DNA of 64,000 bases from Magnetococcales bacterium (GTDB lineage Bacteria > Pseudomonadota > Magnetococcia > Magnetococcales > JADFWU01): the NCBI GenBank assembly GCA_015234045.1, contig JADFWU010000001.1, positions 260,608 to 324,607 on the forward strand, written 5' to 3'. Positions 42,407 through 51,302 of the stretch are shown one piece after another. Below the pieces are notes generated by a model, which made no database searches, was not told the origin of the DNA, and worked only from the letters and a program-made list of their open reading frames with translations. The translations under genes were made by a program, and so were the position numbers. How positions within the stretch are numbered: the stretch's first letter is position 1; the number at the start of each line of letters is the position of its first letter.

Positions 42407-42613
42407 ATTTTTTATATAGTGATTTCGTCTTTTTGTGAAATCAGACCAGGAAATTTGGGATCAGCTTACCTATGCGCTCAATGTGACCTTGGATGATATT
42501 GTCTAAGAGCTAAGGAACCTGTAGGGGCTGTAAAAAAATAATCATCCCACTCGCTGGTCTCTTGATCCGTCTGCTGCGTATCGGCAAGAGAATGATTCTT
42601 TTATTATGTGGCC
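42407..42613. repeat. Intergenic region with dispersed repeat copy B
   Basis: Bases about 42530-42585 repeat 10705-10765 (A-run plus AATCATCCC, then CTGGTCTCTTGATCCGTC and GCT-CGT). The 3' half of copy A, which folds into a hairpin, is not conserved here. A short frame at about 42435-42506 (GTG start, 23 codons, DQEIWDQLTYALNVTLDDIV) reads like the tail of a decayed gene but has no support beyond that. Confidence 0.45.
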
Positions 42614-42994
42614 CTAAACAATCGTTAAATCCAGCCCATTCGCCACTGTTTCAGATTCCGCTTCATCATCCTCTTCATCAAAAGTCAGGCCCAGTCCATC
42701 ATTGGTTACGCGGGCTACCTGACAGTGGAACGCCATCTGCACCTCTTTACCATTTTCCTTCATGGTGACATCAACAACACCGCCATCGCCTACGTCAATG
42801 CCTTTGGGTGGGTGAGTAGTGAGCATGAACGCACCGCTCATACTTACATCAGCGGTGCGTCCTGTTATTTCGCTACTGTCTTTATCCGCAATAAAATGCA
42901 GTTGTGTGATATAGGAAAAGCGTTCATCTTCCCGATGTGAACCAGAGGTGATGGTGTTCGGGGCTGGTTCTTGTTGGTTGTCGCAATGGGTCAT
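42614..42994 (-). CDS. PilZ-domain protein
   Basis: 126 residues. HREDERFSYITQLHF supplies the RxxxR-type motif and TADVSMSGAFML the (D/N)xSxxG motif of a cyclic-di-GMP-binding PilZ domain (about 20-112). The C-terminus is acidic (DEEDDEAESE). No other domain is present, so it is a stand-alone PilZ adaptor. It follows the single-domain receiver gene by 26 bp on the same strand; the pair may link phosphorylation and c-di-GMP signalling, which is inference. Confidence 0.85.
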   Translation of the reverse strand: MTHCDNQQEPAPNTITSGSHREDERFSYITQLHFIADKDSSEITGRTADVSMSGAFMLTTHPPKGIDVGDGGVVDVTMKENGKEVQMAFHCQVARVTNDGLGLTFDEEDDEAESETVANGLDLTIV

Positions 42995-43020
42995 GATTCA
43001 TGCTTTCCGCTTCTCAGATT

Positions 43021-43416
43021 CTAACCAGCAATCAGATTGTACTGATTGAGCTTCTCTTCCAAACTTTCTCGGGAGATTGGTTTGGCCAGGTAATCCGTGC
43101 AGTGACCATGGAAAAACGCTTTGACCACATGTTCTTCGGTATCCAGGGCAGTGGTCATGAATATGATCGTATCACCACTGATTTCAAACTCTTCTTCCAA
43201 AGCGCGGATTTTCTTCAATGCGGCCTGACCATCCATTTCAGGCATCATGATATCCAGGCAGATTAGATCATAGGGCTCGCCATCTGCCAAAGAGAGTTCA
43301 AACGCTTCAACCGCTTCACGCCCATTCACCGCCAGATCACAATCACCATGGGAAGCAAGCAGTTGGCTCAACAACAGACGGTTATTGGCTTCATCATCTA
43401 CGATCAATATTTTCAC
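43021..43416 (-). CDS. Single-domain response regulator (CheY-like)
   Basis: 131 residues, GTG start with AGGAG about nine bases upstream. This is a complete receiver: acidic Asp7-Asp8, phospho-acceptor Asp55 in CLDIMMPEMDG, the Thr of FMTTALD and the Lys of YLAKPIS. There is no output domain. It may act by protein contact or as a phosphate relay for orphan kinases such as the hybrid kinase at 21.7-25.5 kb; no evidence connects them. A PilZ gene follows it and pepN lies upstream. Confidence 0.92.
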   Translation of the reverse strand: MKILIVDDEANNRLLLSQLLASHGDCDLAVNGREAVEAFELSLADGEPYDLICLDIMMPEMDGQAALKKIRALEEEFEISGDTIIFMTTALDTEEHVVKAFFHGHCTDYLAKPISRESLEEKLNQYNLIAG

Positions 43417-43468
43417 AGCTGCGATCTCCTAGTGAGGGCAGAAATAGATGTATTTACACTGTAATATA

Positions 43469-46111
43469 CTAACCCACTAAGCTCTTGGATACCATTTCAA
43501 AGAGATCTCTGGACAAGTTTTCCTGATCCGCTATGCTCTGCAATGTATCGCGCATCAGCCTAGCGCGTTTGAGTTCAAGGCGTTGCCAACGACACAACGG
43601 TGTGACCATGCGAGCGGATACTTGCGGGTTGATGGGATCTAATTCACGGATCCGATCTGCCAAAAAGTGATAACCAGAACCATCTGGATTATGAAAACTG
43701 ACTGGATTGGCAGCACAGAACGCACCGATCAACGCCCGCACACGGTTGGGATTTTTGATGGAAAAAGCGGGATGATCCATCAGCTTAACCACGCGATCCA
43801 ATGTGCTGTCCAACGGTGCCATTGCTTGAATGCTCAACCATTTATCCATTACCAGTGGATCATCTTTCCACTGATCATGAAAGCGTTGTAGCGCTTCAGA
43901 AGCTTCCGGGCTGTCCTGATGTACCAAAGGTGTCAGACTGGCCAGACAGTCAGTCATGTTGTCTGTATTCTGAAATAGATCCCAAGCCAGTTTGCGTGCC
44001 GATTCGGACCGGGTAGCCATCAGATAACCCAGAGCCACGCGGCGTAGACTTCTTTTGCCCGTTAGCTTGGTGTCATAGCGATAGGAACCAGCAATCGCAT
44101 GATCATGGAATACCTGGGTCAATGTGTCGGCAAGTTGTCCACCAAGTTCAGCACGAATAAAGCGCATGGCCTTATGGATCAGACCGGGATCAGCCTCTGC
44201 CATGATGCTGATTAAATAGTTTTCTTCCGGCAGCATCAGAGAGAGCGCTTTTGAGGCAGGATTAAGCGTGTCATGCAGCAGTGTACGCTTGAACGCATCG
44301 ACATAATTTTCTGACAGCGAGAGTGGTTCACCGGCTTTGAGTCGATCCACCAGCTGAAAAGCCAGACGACAGCCCAATTCCTGACCGGATTCCCAACGGT
44401 TGAATGGATCGGTATCGTAGCCCCACAGAAAAATTAATTCATCATCAGAGAGGTGGCTGTTCAGATTTACTGGAGCGGAAAAGTCACGTAGTAGTGAAGG
44501 AATCGGTTTGTTTTTCAAATGAGAGAATGTAAAAGTGCCGGTTTGTTCGGTCAATTCCAGGATATGTTCAGTACCAACTGTTTCTGATTCCTCTTTTAAA
44601 AACAGTGGTAACGGTTCACCGGTTTGTGCATCCAAAAGAGCCATGGAGATGGGAATATGAAACGGTTTTTTATCGGTCTGTCCGGGTGTTGAAGGACAGG
44701 CTTGCCGAATAGTCAGGGTTAGGTTCTGTTTCGCGGCATCATAGTCACTCTCGACATCAAGAGCCGGTGTGCCTGCCTGTTTATACCAACGCCGGAATTG
44801 ACCAAGATCCCGTTGATTGGCATCTTCCATGGACTTAACAAACGCTTCCACCGTTACTGCTTGACCATCATGCCGTTCAAAGTAAAGATCCATCCCTTTA
44901 CGAAAACCATCCCGGCCTAGAAGTGTTTGGATCATCCGAACCACCTCAGCGCCTTTGTTATAGATGGTCATGGTATAGAAATTATTGATCTCCATGTAGC
45001 TGTCAGGTTGAACAGGGTGGGCGGTTGGTCCAGAATCTTCGGCGAACTGATGTGTTCTCAATACGCGAACATCATTCACACGCTGAACCGCTCTGGCGGT
45101 CATATCGGATGAAAACTCCTGATCCCGATAGACGGTCAGTCCCTCTTTCAGACTCAACTGAAACCAATCCCGACAGGTGATGCGGTTTCCGGTCCAGTTA
45201 TGAAAGTATTCATGAGCGATCACGCCTTCGATCATCTCATAATCGGTATCCGTGGCGGTTTCAGGTTTGGCCAGAACATACTTGGCGTTGAAAACATTGA
45301 GTCCTTTGTTTTCCATTGCGCCCATGTTGAAATCATTCACCGCAACGATCATGTAGATATCCAGATCATATTCACGGCCAAACTTTTCTTCATCCCAACG
45401 CATGGAGCGGGCAAGGGAGTCCAACGCATGGTCACAGCGATCAATATTTTCCGGCTCAACATAGATACGCATATCAACAGTGCGACCAGAAACAGTAACG
45501 AAATCTCGTTGTTTAAGCGCCAACGGACCAGCCACAAGAGCAAACAGATAACACGGCTTAGGAAAGGGATCTTCCCAGGTAATAACCTCAGAATCTGGTT
45601 TTTCATCGATGGGGTTGCCATTGGATAAACGGACAGGATAGCGTTTTGGATCGGCAATAATCGTGGTCCTGAACCGCGCCATAACATCTGGACGATCAGG
45701 AAAATAGGTGATTTTTCTAAAGCCTTCCGCCTCACATTGAGTACAATAGATACCGTTTGTCTTGTAAAGTCCTTCCAGGGAAGTGTTTTCAGCCGGACGG
45801 ATTCGTGTGGTGATTGCCAAGGTGAAACGCTCTGGCACATCGGCGATGGTCAGGTATTCCTCATCAATCTGATAGCGCTCTTCTGAAAGCGTAGCACCAT
45901 CCAAAACCAGTTTATCCAAGGTCAATTGACGACCATTGAGAATGAGTGCTGGTTCTTTGCTGGTAACATCGGGATTGCGTCGCATGGTCAGAACGGCATC
46001 AACTGTGGTCTCCGGGTCTTCCAATCGGAAAGTCAGATCCACATGATCCACCAGAAATTGTGGTGGCTGATACGCCTTTAAATAAGTTGTTTTTGAGGGT
46101 TTGCCAGTCAT
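43469..46111 (-). CDS. pepN: Aminopeptidase N (M1 family)
   Basis: 880 residues from ATG 46111, chosen because GGAG lies five bases upstream; the frame extends to 46150 but would overlap gspH. The beta-sandwich N-domain begins with TTYLKAYQPPQF, as in gammaproteobacterial PepN. The substrate motif GAMEN (264-268), the zinc motif HEYFHNW (300-306) and a downstream SLKEGLTVYRD Glu ligand define a functional M1 peptidase. The helical C-terminal half is complete. It removes N-terminal residues in cytoplasmic peptide turnover. It lies 22 bp after gspH and may be read through from the secretion operon. Confidence 0.96.
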   Translation of the reverse strand: MTGKPSKTTYLKAYQPPQFLVDHVDLTFRLEDPETTVDAVLTMRRNPDVTSKEPALILNGRQLTLDKLVLDGATLSEERYQIDEEYLTIADVPERFTLAITTRIRPAENTSLEGLYKTNGIYCTQCEAEGFRKITYFPDRPDVMARFRTTIIADPKRYPVRLSNGNPIDEKPDSEVITWEDPFPKPCYLFALVAGPLALKQRDFVTVSGRTVDMRIYVEPENIDRCDHALDSLARSMRWDEEKFGREYDLDIYMIVAVNDFNMGAMENKGLNVFNAKYVLAKPETATDTDYEMIEGVIAHEYFHNWTGNRITCRDWFQLSLKEGLTVYRDQEFSSDMTARAVQRVNDVRVLRTHQFAEDSGPTAHPVQPDSYMEINNFYTMTIYNKGAEVVRMIQTLLGRDGFRKGMDLYFERHDGQAVTVEAFVKSMEDANQRDLGQFRRWYKQAGTPALDVESDYDAAKQNLTLTIRQACPSTPGQTDKKPFHIPISMALLDAQTGEPLPLFLKEESETVGTEHILELTEQTGTFTFSHLKNKPIPSLLRDFSAPVNLNSHLSDDELIFLWGYDTDPFNRWESGQELGCRLAFQLVDRLKAGEPLSLSENYVDAFKRTLLHDTLNPASKALSLMLPEENYLISIMAEADPGLIHKAMRFIRAELGGQLADTLTQVFHDHAIAGSYRYDTKLTGKRSLRRVALGYLMATRSESARKLAWDLFQNTDNMTDCLASLTPLVHQDSPEASEALQRFHDQWKDDPLVMDKWLSIQAMAPLDSTLDRVVKLMDHPAFSIKNPNRVRALIGAFCAANPVSFHNPDGSGYHFLADRIRELDPINPQVSARMVTPLCRWQRLELKRARLMRDTLQSIADQENLSRDLFEMVSKSLVG

Positions 46112-46133
46112 GATGACTCCAAAAGGATATAAA

Positions 46134-46679
46134 TCAAGAGGGGGTTTCACGTGATAAAATCATCGTCCAATCCCAAAGACCGTCTAAAATTACAGGTCTG
46201 AAACGGGCGGGATGATTGTAAATGCTGAATCCGATTTTTCCATCTGTTGAGACGAATTGCATCAATATTTTTTCTTCGGGACCGTCTGTCGAAAAGTCGA
46301 GATCCATGATGAAATCGGTTTCCAACTCCGGATTATCATGAATCCAGACCATTTTGATCAACTCAGGATCCAGTTTTCGTGGTTTGATCAGTGAGGTGTT
46401 AATCGCCTCAAAGGTTTCGCCGTTGAGGGCTTGGGCTTCGTAGCTGTTTTCATTAAGATCAATATGAAGCCGCAAGGTTTGATCCGGTGAATAGAGGCTG
46501 CGATCGGTGAGCCATTGCACGGTGTTGCGAAACCGAATCGACTCACTACGCAGCGTATCACCGCTGTCCCGCCACAGTTTGGGCACGATCAAAGAGGTCA
46601 TGGTGACCATGATCAACATGACCACCAGGATCTCAAGCAGTGTAAAGCCAGCTTTGGATTGTGATCTACAGATCTTCAT
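46134..46679 (-). CDS. gspH: Type II secretion minor pseudopilin (GspH-like)
   Basis: 181 residues. A short basic leader ends in [16 protein letters not shown], the prepilin peptidase site (Gly before Phe, Glu at +5) and the hydrophobic pilin helix. The globular part is beta-rich without the GspG calcium loop. Position after gspG and size fit GspH. It overlaps gspG by 14 bases. Assignment to H rather than another minor pseudopilin rests on gene order and length. Confidence 0.8.
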   Translation of the reverse strand: MKICRSQSKAGFTLLEILVVMLIMVTMTSLIVPKLWRDSGDTLRSESIRFRNTVQWLTDRSLYSPDQTLRLHIDLNENSYEAQALNGETFEAINTSLIKPRKLDPELIKMVWIHDNPELETDFIMDLDFSTDGPEEKILMQFVSTDGKIGFSIYNHPARFRPVILDGLWDWTMILSRETPS

Positions 46680-47139
46680 CCAAATTCCATGACTCTATAT
46701 CCGCATCGTTCCCTTCACCGCCTGGTTCACCATCAGCGCCATAGGAGAGTAGGTCATAGTCATTGTGTAGACCAGGATTGAGATAAACATAGAGGTTACC
46801 CCAAGGATCTTTTGGCGATTTAGCCAGATAGCCACCGGAGCGCCAACGCTTGGGAATAGGTTCCACCTCCGGCTGATCCACCAAGGCGGTCAATGTCTGT
46901 TCACTGGTTGGGTAGCGGTGATTGTCCAGACGATAGAGTTCCAATGATTGAGAAATGGCTTGGATATCCATCTTAGCTTTGGTCCGGCGGGCTTCATCAG
47001 GACGGCTCATCACTTTGGGCACCACCAGGGCAGCCAATAAGCCGAGAATCACTACAACGACCATGATTTCAATCAAGGTGAAACCCTGTTGAGATGCCGT
47101 GTTTGTCTTACATTGAGCTGTTCTAAAAAAATACTTCAT
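46666..47139 (-). CDS. gspG: Type II secretion major pseudopilin
   Basis: 157 residues, ATG with AGGA upstream. The leader and prepilin site are [25 protein letters not shown]. The C-terminal region has the GspG hallmark: [42 protein letters not shown] and [19 protein letters not shown], the calcium-binding segment. It forms the pseudopilus that pushes substrates through the secretin. It directly follows the YidD-like gene with 2 bp between. Confidence 0.95.
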   Translation of the reverse strand: MKYFFRTAQCKTNTASQQGFTLIEIMVVVVILGLLAALVVPKVMSRPDEARRTKAKMDIQAISQSLELYRLDNHRYPTSEQTLTALVDQPEVEPIPKRWRSGGYLAKSPKDPWGNLYVYLNPGLHNDYDLLSYGADGEPGGEGNDADIESWNLDEDL

Positions 47140-47141
47140 AA

Positions 47142-47582
47142 TCAGTCCTGTGTGACTTCATGTGAGGTTGATATCGAATGGGTCAACCAGTGATCGTTCA
47201 GTGAGAGCGGATCATAGGCGCGTTTGCGTCCATCGGGCAGTGTGATAACCGGATTATCGGTGATGGCTGTGCGTTCATGGATCAATCGATCCACTGTCAT
47301 CAACAAGCCCAAAACAGCACCATGCTTTATTGTAGCTTCACGGGCGTATTGGGAACAGGAAGGATGAGACGGGCATCGATCACCATCCAATTTGCTTAAT
47401 ATATTACGGTAAAGAGAGAGTGGAAAAAGGATGATACTTTCTGTACTGATGCCTTCTTTTTCAATCTGTTTTTTAACAATGGGCAGTGGTTGATAAGCCA
47501 ATGGATTCTCAGTGCTGGCATAATGGGTGTTTGGTGTTAACCAACAGATTGTTATCAAAAACAGAGTTCTAAAATAAATCAA
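47142..47582 (-). CDS. YidD-like protein in the type II secretion operon
   Basis: 146 residues from TTG 47582, which overlaps the preceding stop codon (TTGA) and has AGGCGG eight bases upstream. It starts with a signal-peptide-like segment. The YidD domain (about 48-100) has [31 protein letters not shown], with the conserved RC-P-SCSxY Cys motif. Classical YidD (about 85 residues) assists YidC membrane insertion and sits next to rnpA-yidC. Here it carries an N-terminal export signal and extra C-terminal residues and lies between a TPR gene and gspG. A role in secretion-system assembly is inferred from location only. Confidence 0.82.
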   Translation of the reverse strand: MIYFRTLFLITICWLTPNTHYASTENPLAYQPLPIVKKQIEKEGISTESIILFPLSLYRNILSKLDGDRCPSHPSCSQYAREATIKHGAVLGLLMTVDRLIHERTAITDNPVITLPDGRKRAYDPLSLNDHWLTHSISTSHEVTQD

Positions 47583-48514
47583 AATTCAGCCGCCTTGAAT
47601 TGAATGTGAAATTCATTAAGCCGCTCTGGTGAAGTCAGATAGCCGGACATATGATCCAATGCGCCATCCACAGCGTGTTGATTTTGCTGATGGGCTAAAC
47701 TGACACTGCTATAGATCGAACCGGAATACCAGCCAATTTCAAGAATACCCAGTACAATACCCAATGCACTGATACCATTCTGGAACGCCTGAAGCGTACC
47801 ACCGATCAACAATCCATTGGAAAAAAAAGTAAATACCGCATCTTTTGGACGGTTGAGATAGAGGTGACCAGCACCCGGAACGAGCGCACTCAATAGACCG
47901 GCCAGACGCGGGTTTTTCTTCGGCTGTTTCTCCAATTCATCAACGGCTTGTTGAAACAGTATTGCTTTGTCAGTCAGGTCTGGATCAATAACCGATTGAA
48001 GTTGTTGTCTTGCTGATGCAAGATTTTCCTGTTTCAATAACAACCATGCCAGCCGAAAACGAGCCTGATCGGTAAGCTGAGTAGAGTGATTGCGTTGTAT
48101 GAGTTGTTCCAGTCGTTGTTTTGCCATATTCAACGCACCGGCATTTTCATAAATCACACTCAGTCGATATAAGCCGCTATCAATCCACCGACTGTCAGGA
48201 AAACGGGCACCAAATTGAGCAAAGAGTTTAAGTGCGGTATCTGTTTTTCCTGCGCGGGCCAGATTGATCGCTGCTCGATATAAACTCTCTTCAAGTTTTG
48301 GGAACTCAGTAGCTGATTTTGCATGTCTTTCGGCAAATGAGACGTAGCGTAGGAATTCGGTTGCCGCCCGGTCGTAGTCAGCGATGTTTTCCAGATCCAG
48401 GCCAAAGGCAAAAACTTCTTCCGGTGCCATGACATTGTACTCGGCATGGCTGTCATATGTCTGAAAAATCAGACCGATAACCATGAGAAGAACACAGTGT
48501 CTAAACATAATCAC
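47579..48514 (-). CDS. TPR protein with C-terminal membrane helices
   Basis: 311 residues from GTG 48514, overlapping the gspF stop (GTGA); ATG 48508 is an alternative. Signal peptide near YDSHAEY. Residues about 30-195 are TPR-like repeats (ADYDRAATEFLRYV, GKTDTALKLFAQF, ARFRLAWLLLKQENL). Residues about 205-270 contain LLSALVPGAGHLYLNRPKDAVFTFFSNGLLIGG, a motif of small two-helix membrane domains that also occur in YidD-associated proteins. It overlaps the YidD-like gene by four bases. The pair probably acts together at the inner membrane; function unknown. Confidence 0.72.
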   Translation of the reverse strand: MIMFRHCVLLMVIGLIFQTYDSHAEYNVMAPEEVFAFGLDLENIADYDRAATEFLRYVSFAERHAKSATEFPKLEESLYRAAINLARAGKTDTALKLFAQFGARFPDSRWIDSGLYRLSVIYENAGALNMAKQRLEQLIQRNHSTQLTDQARFRLAWLLLKQENLASARQQLQSVIDPDLTDKAILFQQAVDELEKQPKKNPRLAGLLSALVPGAGHLYLNRPKDAVFTFFSNGLLIGGTLQAFQNGISALGIVLGILEIGWYSGSIYSSVSLAHQQNQHAVDGALDHMSGYLTSPERLNEFHIQFKAAEF

Positions 48515-49761
48515 TGAATCAATTGATTCATCTCAAAGAGCGGCAACAGCACAGCCACCACCACAAAGGTGACAACGCCGCCCATCATCAACACCACCAT
48601 CGGTTCGACAAGATTCATAGCGCGTTCGGTAACCGCGCTGATCTCTTCTTCATGGGATTGTGCGATTTTATCTAACATTATCTCAAGATTACCGGCTTTT
48701 TCACCAGCCTGGATCATCCGAAGAGCCAGTGAAGGAAAATAGCCGGTCTGTCGAAGAGCTGATGCCAGACTGGTTCCCTGAGTCACTTCTTGAGCTGTGG
48801 TTTCCATGGCTTTTTGAACGGTAACATATCCGGTCACTTCACCACTGATACGCAGACTTTGCAGGATTGGTACACCACTTTGCAGAAGTAAACCAAGGGT
48901 TTGACAGACACGCAAGGTAATGACCCGAATAAACAAGCCTTTGATCAAAGGGGTGCGTAGTTGTCGATTTTCCACCCAGATCCGACCTTTTTTAGTCTGT
49001 GCCCAACGACTGAAAAGCAGTAGCGCAACCACTAGGCTAATAAGGGTAGTCACGCCCCATTGTTGTGCGAAGTCACTGACCGTTAACAGAATACGTGTCA
49101 CCAATGGCAGCGTTTGTTGAACCCCTTCAAAGATACCTACCACTTTGGGAACGACCACAGTCATCAGGAAGAATAGAATTAAAATACCCACCACAATCAT
49201 GATGGTAGGATAGATCATCGCACTGGTAAGCTGACGGCGTAGTCGGAATTGCGCTTCCATTACATCGGCTAGACGGTTGAATATTTTCTCTAATGCGCCA
49301 CTGGTTTCACCGGCGCGAACCATGCTGGTATACAACGGAGGAAACAGCTTAGGATACCGGGCCAGACTATCGGAAAGGGCTTGGCCTTCACTGACCAGAT
49401 CACGGATTTCAGTGATAATGCCTTTGAGTGGACCGCTCTGAACCTGTTCTTCAACAGCGATAAGCGTATCAATTACCGGAAAGCCAGCTTCTAATAGTCC
49501 CGCCATTTGACGGGTAAACACAATCCGTTCCCGCATGCTGGGCGGGCGACCTTGAGGAAGGTATTGACGGAAATTGATTTTTTTTGAGTTGGAAGGTGTG
49601 TTGCTTACAGAGCGCATACCGCGACGGCGGGTGAGTTCAGTAACGTAGATACCCTTGTTTTTCAGGATCTGGCGGGCATCGCGTTCTGAGTCGGCATCCA
49701 TCACGCCTTTGGCCTTGCGACCGTTGCCAGAACGAATGCCGATATAGTTGAATACCGCCAT
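48511..49761 (-). CDS. gspF: Type II secretion inner-membrane platform protein
   Basis: 416 residues. It opens with FNYIGIRSGNGRKAKGVMDADSERDARQIL, the GspF/PilC N-terminus. Two cytoplasmic T2SSF helical domains (about 85-205 and 285-405) flank three membrane helices, including MIYPTIMIVVGILILFFLMTVVVP and MVVLMMGGVVTFVVVAVLLPLFEMN at the C-terminus. It anchors the GspE ATPase and pseudopilus assembly. It starts 2 bp after gspE. Confidence 0.95.
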   Translation of the reverse strand: MAVFNYIGIRSGNGRKAKGVMDADSERDARQILKNKGIYVTELTRRRGMRSVSNTPSNSKKINFRQYLPQGRPPSMRERIVFTRQMAGLLEAGFPVIDTLIAVEEQVQSGPLKGIITEIRDLVSEGQALSDSLARYPKLFPPLYTSMVRAGETSGALEKIFNRLADVMEAQFRLRRQLTSAMIYPTIMIVVGILILFFLMTVVVPKVVGIFEGVQQTLPLVTRILLTVSDFAQQWGVTTLISLVVALLLFSRWAQTKKGRIWVENRQLRTPLIKGLFIRVITLRVCQTLGLLLQSGVPILQSLRISGEVTGYVTVQKAMETTAQEVTQGTSLASALRQTGYFPSLALRMIQAGEKAGNLEIMLDKIAQSHEEEISAVTERAMNLVEPMVVLMMGGVVTFVVVAVLLPLFEMNQLIQ

Positions 49762-49763
49762 AA

Positions 49764-51302
49764 TCAGTCAACCGATTGGTTGGTTTGTGTGACGCGGAAC
49801 ACCTCTTCAAGGCTGGTAATGCCTTGAGCCGCCCGTCGAATACCATCTTCCTGCAATGAATCATTACCCTGATTTTTCGCCTCTTTCCAGATTTGATGAG
49901 ACGGCGCACGCCGGTCAATCAGATCCCGAACCGGATCAGACAGGGTAAGCATTTCAAAAACAGCGGTACGACCGCGATATCCTGTGCCCATACAGTGGTT
50001 ACAGCCAACCGGTTTAAAGAATGTACCATCTCCGGCGATTTCAGGGCTTATATTACGTCTTTCCAGGACAGAGTGAGGCACAGTGTGGGTTGTTTTACAG
50101 TGTGTGCAGAGACATCGTACAAGCCGTTGAGCAATCACACCATCCAATGCCGAACTGACCAGAAAGGGTTCAATGCCCATGTCGATCAAACGGGTGATAG
50201 CACCAACGCTGTCATTGGTGTGCAGTGTGGAAAACACCAAATGACCGGTCAGACTGGCATGAATCGCAATATCTGCGGTCTCTTCATCACGAATCTCACC
50301 CACCATAACCACATCGGGATCTTGTCTCAGAATGGAGCGCAAGCCGCCTGCAAAGGTGAGTCCGATTTTCGGATTGACCTGGATCTGTCCAACACCGGCC
50401 AGAGAGTATTCAATGGGATCTTCAATGGTGAGGATGTTTTTGTCGGTGGTATTGATGTGATTCAAAGCGGCGTAGAGGCTGGTGGTTTTTCCACTACCTG
50501 TCGGGCCGGTAGCCAGTATCAAGCCGTGACTTTTACCGAGACGTTCCAACATCCAGGCGCTTTGTCGTTTCGTCAGACCAAGGGCGCTTAAGTCGGTCAG
50601 ATGTTCGCCTTTGTCCAAAATACGTAGCACCAGGCGCTCACCATGACTGATGGGCAGAACGGAGACGCGGACATCCACCTCTTTTTGGGCGATTTGAACG
50701 CGCATACCACCATCTTGTGGCAAACGCTGTTCTGCGATATTCAGACCAGCCATCAGCTTGATACGTGACATCAACGGCGCTTGAACCGGCTTCGGTGGCC
50801 TCAAAATACTATGCAGAACACCATCAACACGGAACCGCACAACGATATCCTTTTCAAACGGCTCAATATGGATATCTGAGGCCCGTTTGCGAATCGCTTG
50901 AACGATGATGGAGTTCACCAATTGAATGATTGGTGCATCATCTTCTGATTCCAGTAGATCAGGTTTTTCGGCCAGTTGAGAGGCCAGAGAGGAGGGTGAT
51001 AGCTCCTCCAAAACCCGGTCCGTTTCCATGCTACTCTCTTCATGGGCACGGTTCAGACCATCGGCAAAGCGGTCTGGATCAACAGTGAGTGGAATAACCG
51101 GGAGATCGGCACCCATACGGTACTCATCCAACGCCATGGGATCGGTGTTGGTGGTGATCCATACTTCCAGCCAGCCATCATGCGTCTTGACTGGCAGAAT
51201 ATTAGCCCGCTTGGCAACTGAAAATGGCAGGCTTTGTGCCAGTTCCGAGTCGATATCGCCGATTGCCGACGGGTTTTGAATCAGTGGTAACACCGTGACC
51301 AC
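49764..51302 (-). CDS. gspE: Type II secretion ATPase
   Basis: 512 residues, GTG start directly after the gspD stop codon. The N-terminal N1E-like domain is followed by RASDIHIEPFEKDIVVRFRVDG, Walker A GPTGSGKT (266-273), the Asp box TIEDPIE, Walker B VVMVGEIRDEETADIA, and a His box GHLVFSTLHTNDS. A tetracysteine zinc site is present (CLCTHC ... CNHC). It powers pseudopilus extension from the cytoplasmic side of GspF. All catalytic motifs are intact. Confidence 0.97.
   Translation of the reverse strand: MVTVLPLIQNPSAIGDIDSELAQSLPFSVAKRANILPVKTHDGWLEVWITTNTDPMALDEYRMGADLPVIPLTVDPDRFADGLNRAHEESSMETDRVLEELSPSSLASQLAEKPDLLESEDDAPIIQLVNSIIVQAIRKRASDIHIEPFEKDIVVRFRVDGVLHSILRPPKPVQAPLMSRIKLMAGLNIAEQRLPQDGGMRVQIAQKEVDVRVSVLPISHGERLVLRILDKGEHLTDLSALGLTKRQSAWMLERLGKSHGLILATGPTGSGKTTSLYAALNHINTTDKNILTIEDPIEYSLAGVGQIQVNPKIGLTFAGGLRSILRQDPDVVMVGEIRDEETADIAIHASLTGHLVFSTLHTNDSVGAITRLIDMGIEPFLVSSALDGVIAQRLVRCLCTHCKTTHTVPHSVLERRNISPEIAGDGTFFKPVGCNHCMGTGYRGRTAVFEMLTLSDPVRDLIDRRAPSHQIWKEAKNQGNDSLQEDGIRRAAQGITSLEEVFRVTQTNQSVD

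Noticed and set aside
42435-42506. 23-codon reading frame after the kinase gene
   Set aside because: Too short, no ribosome binding site and no recognisable family; noted only as a possible gene remnant.
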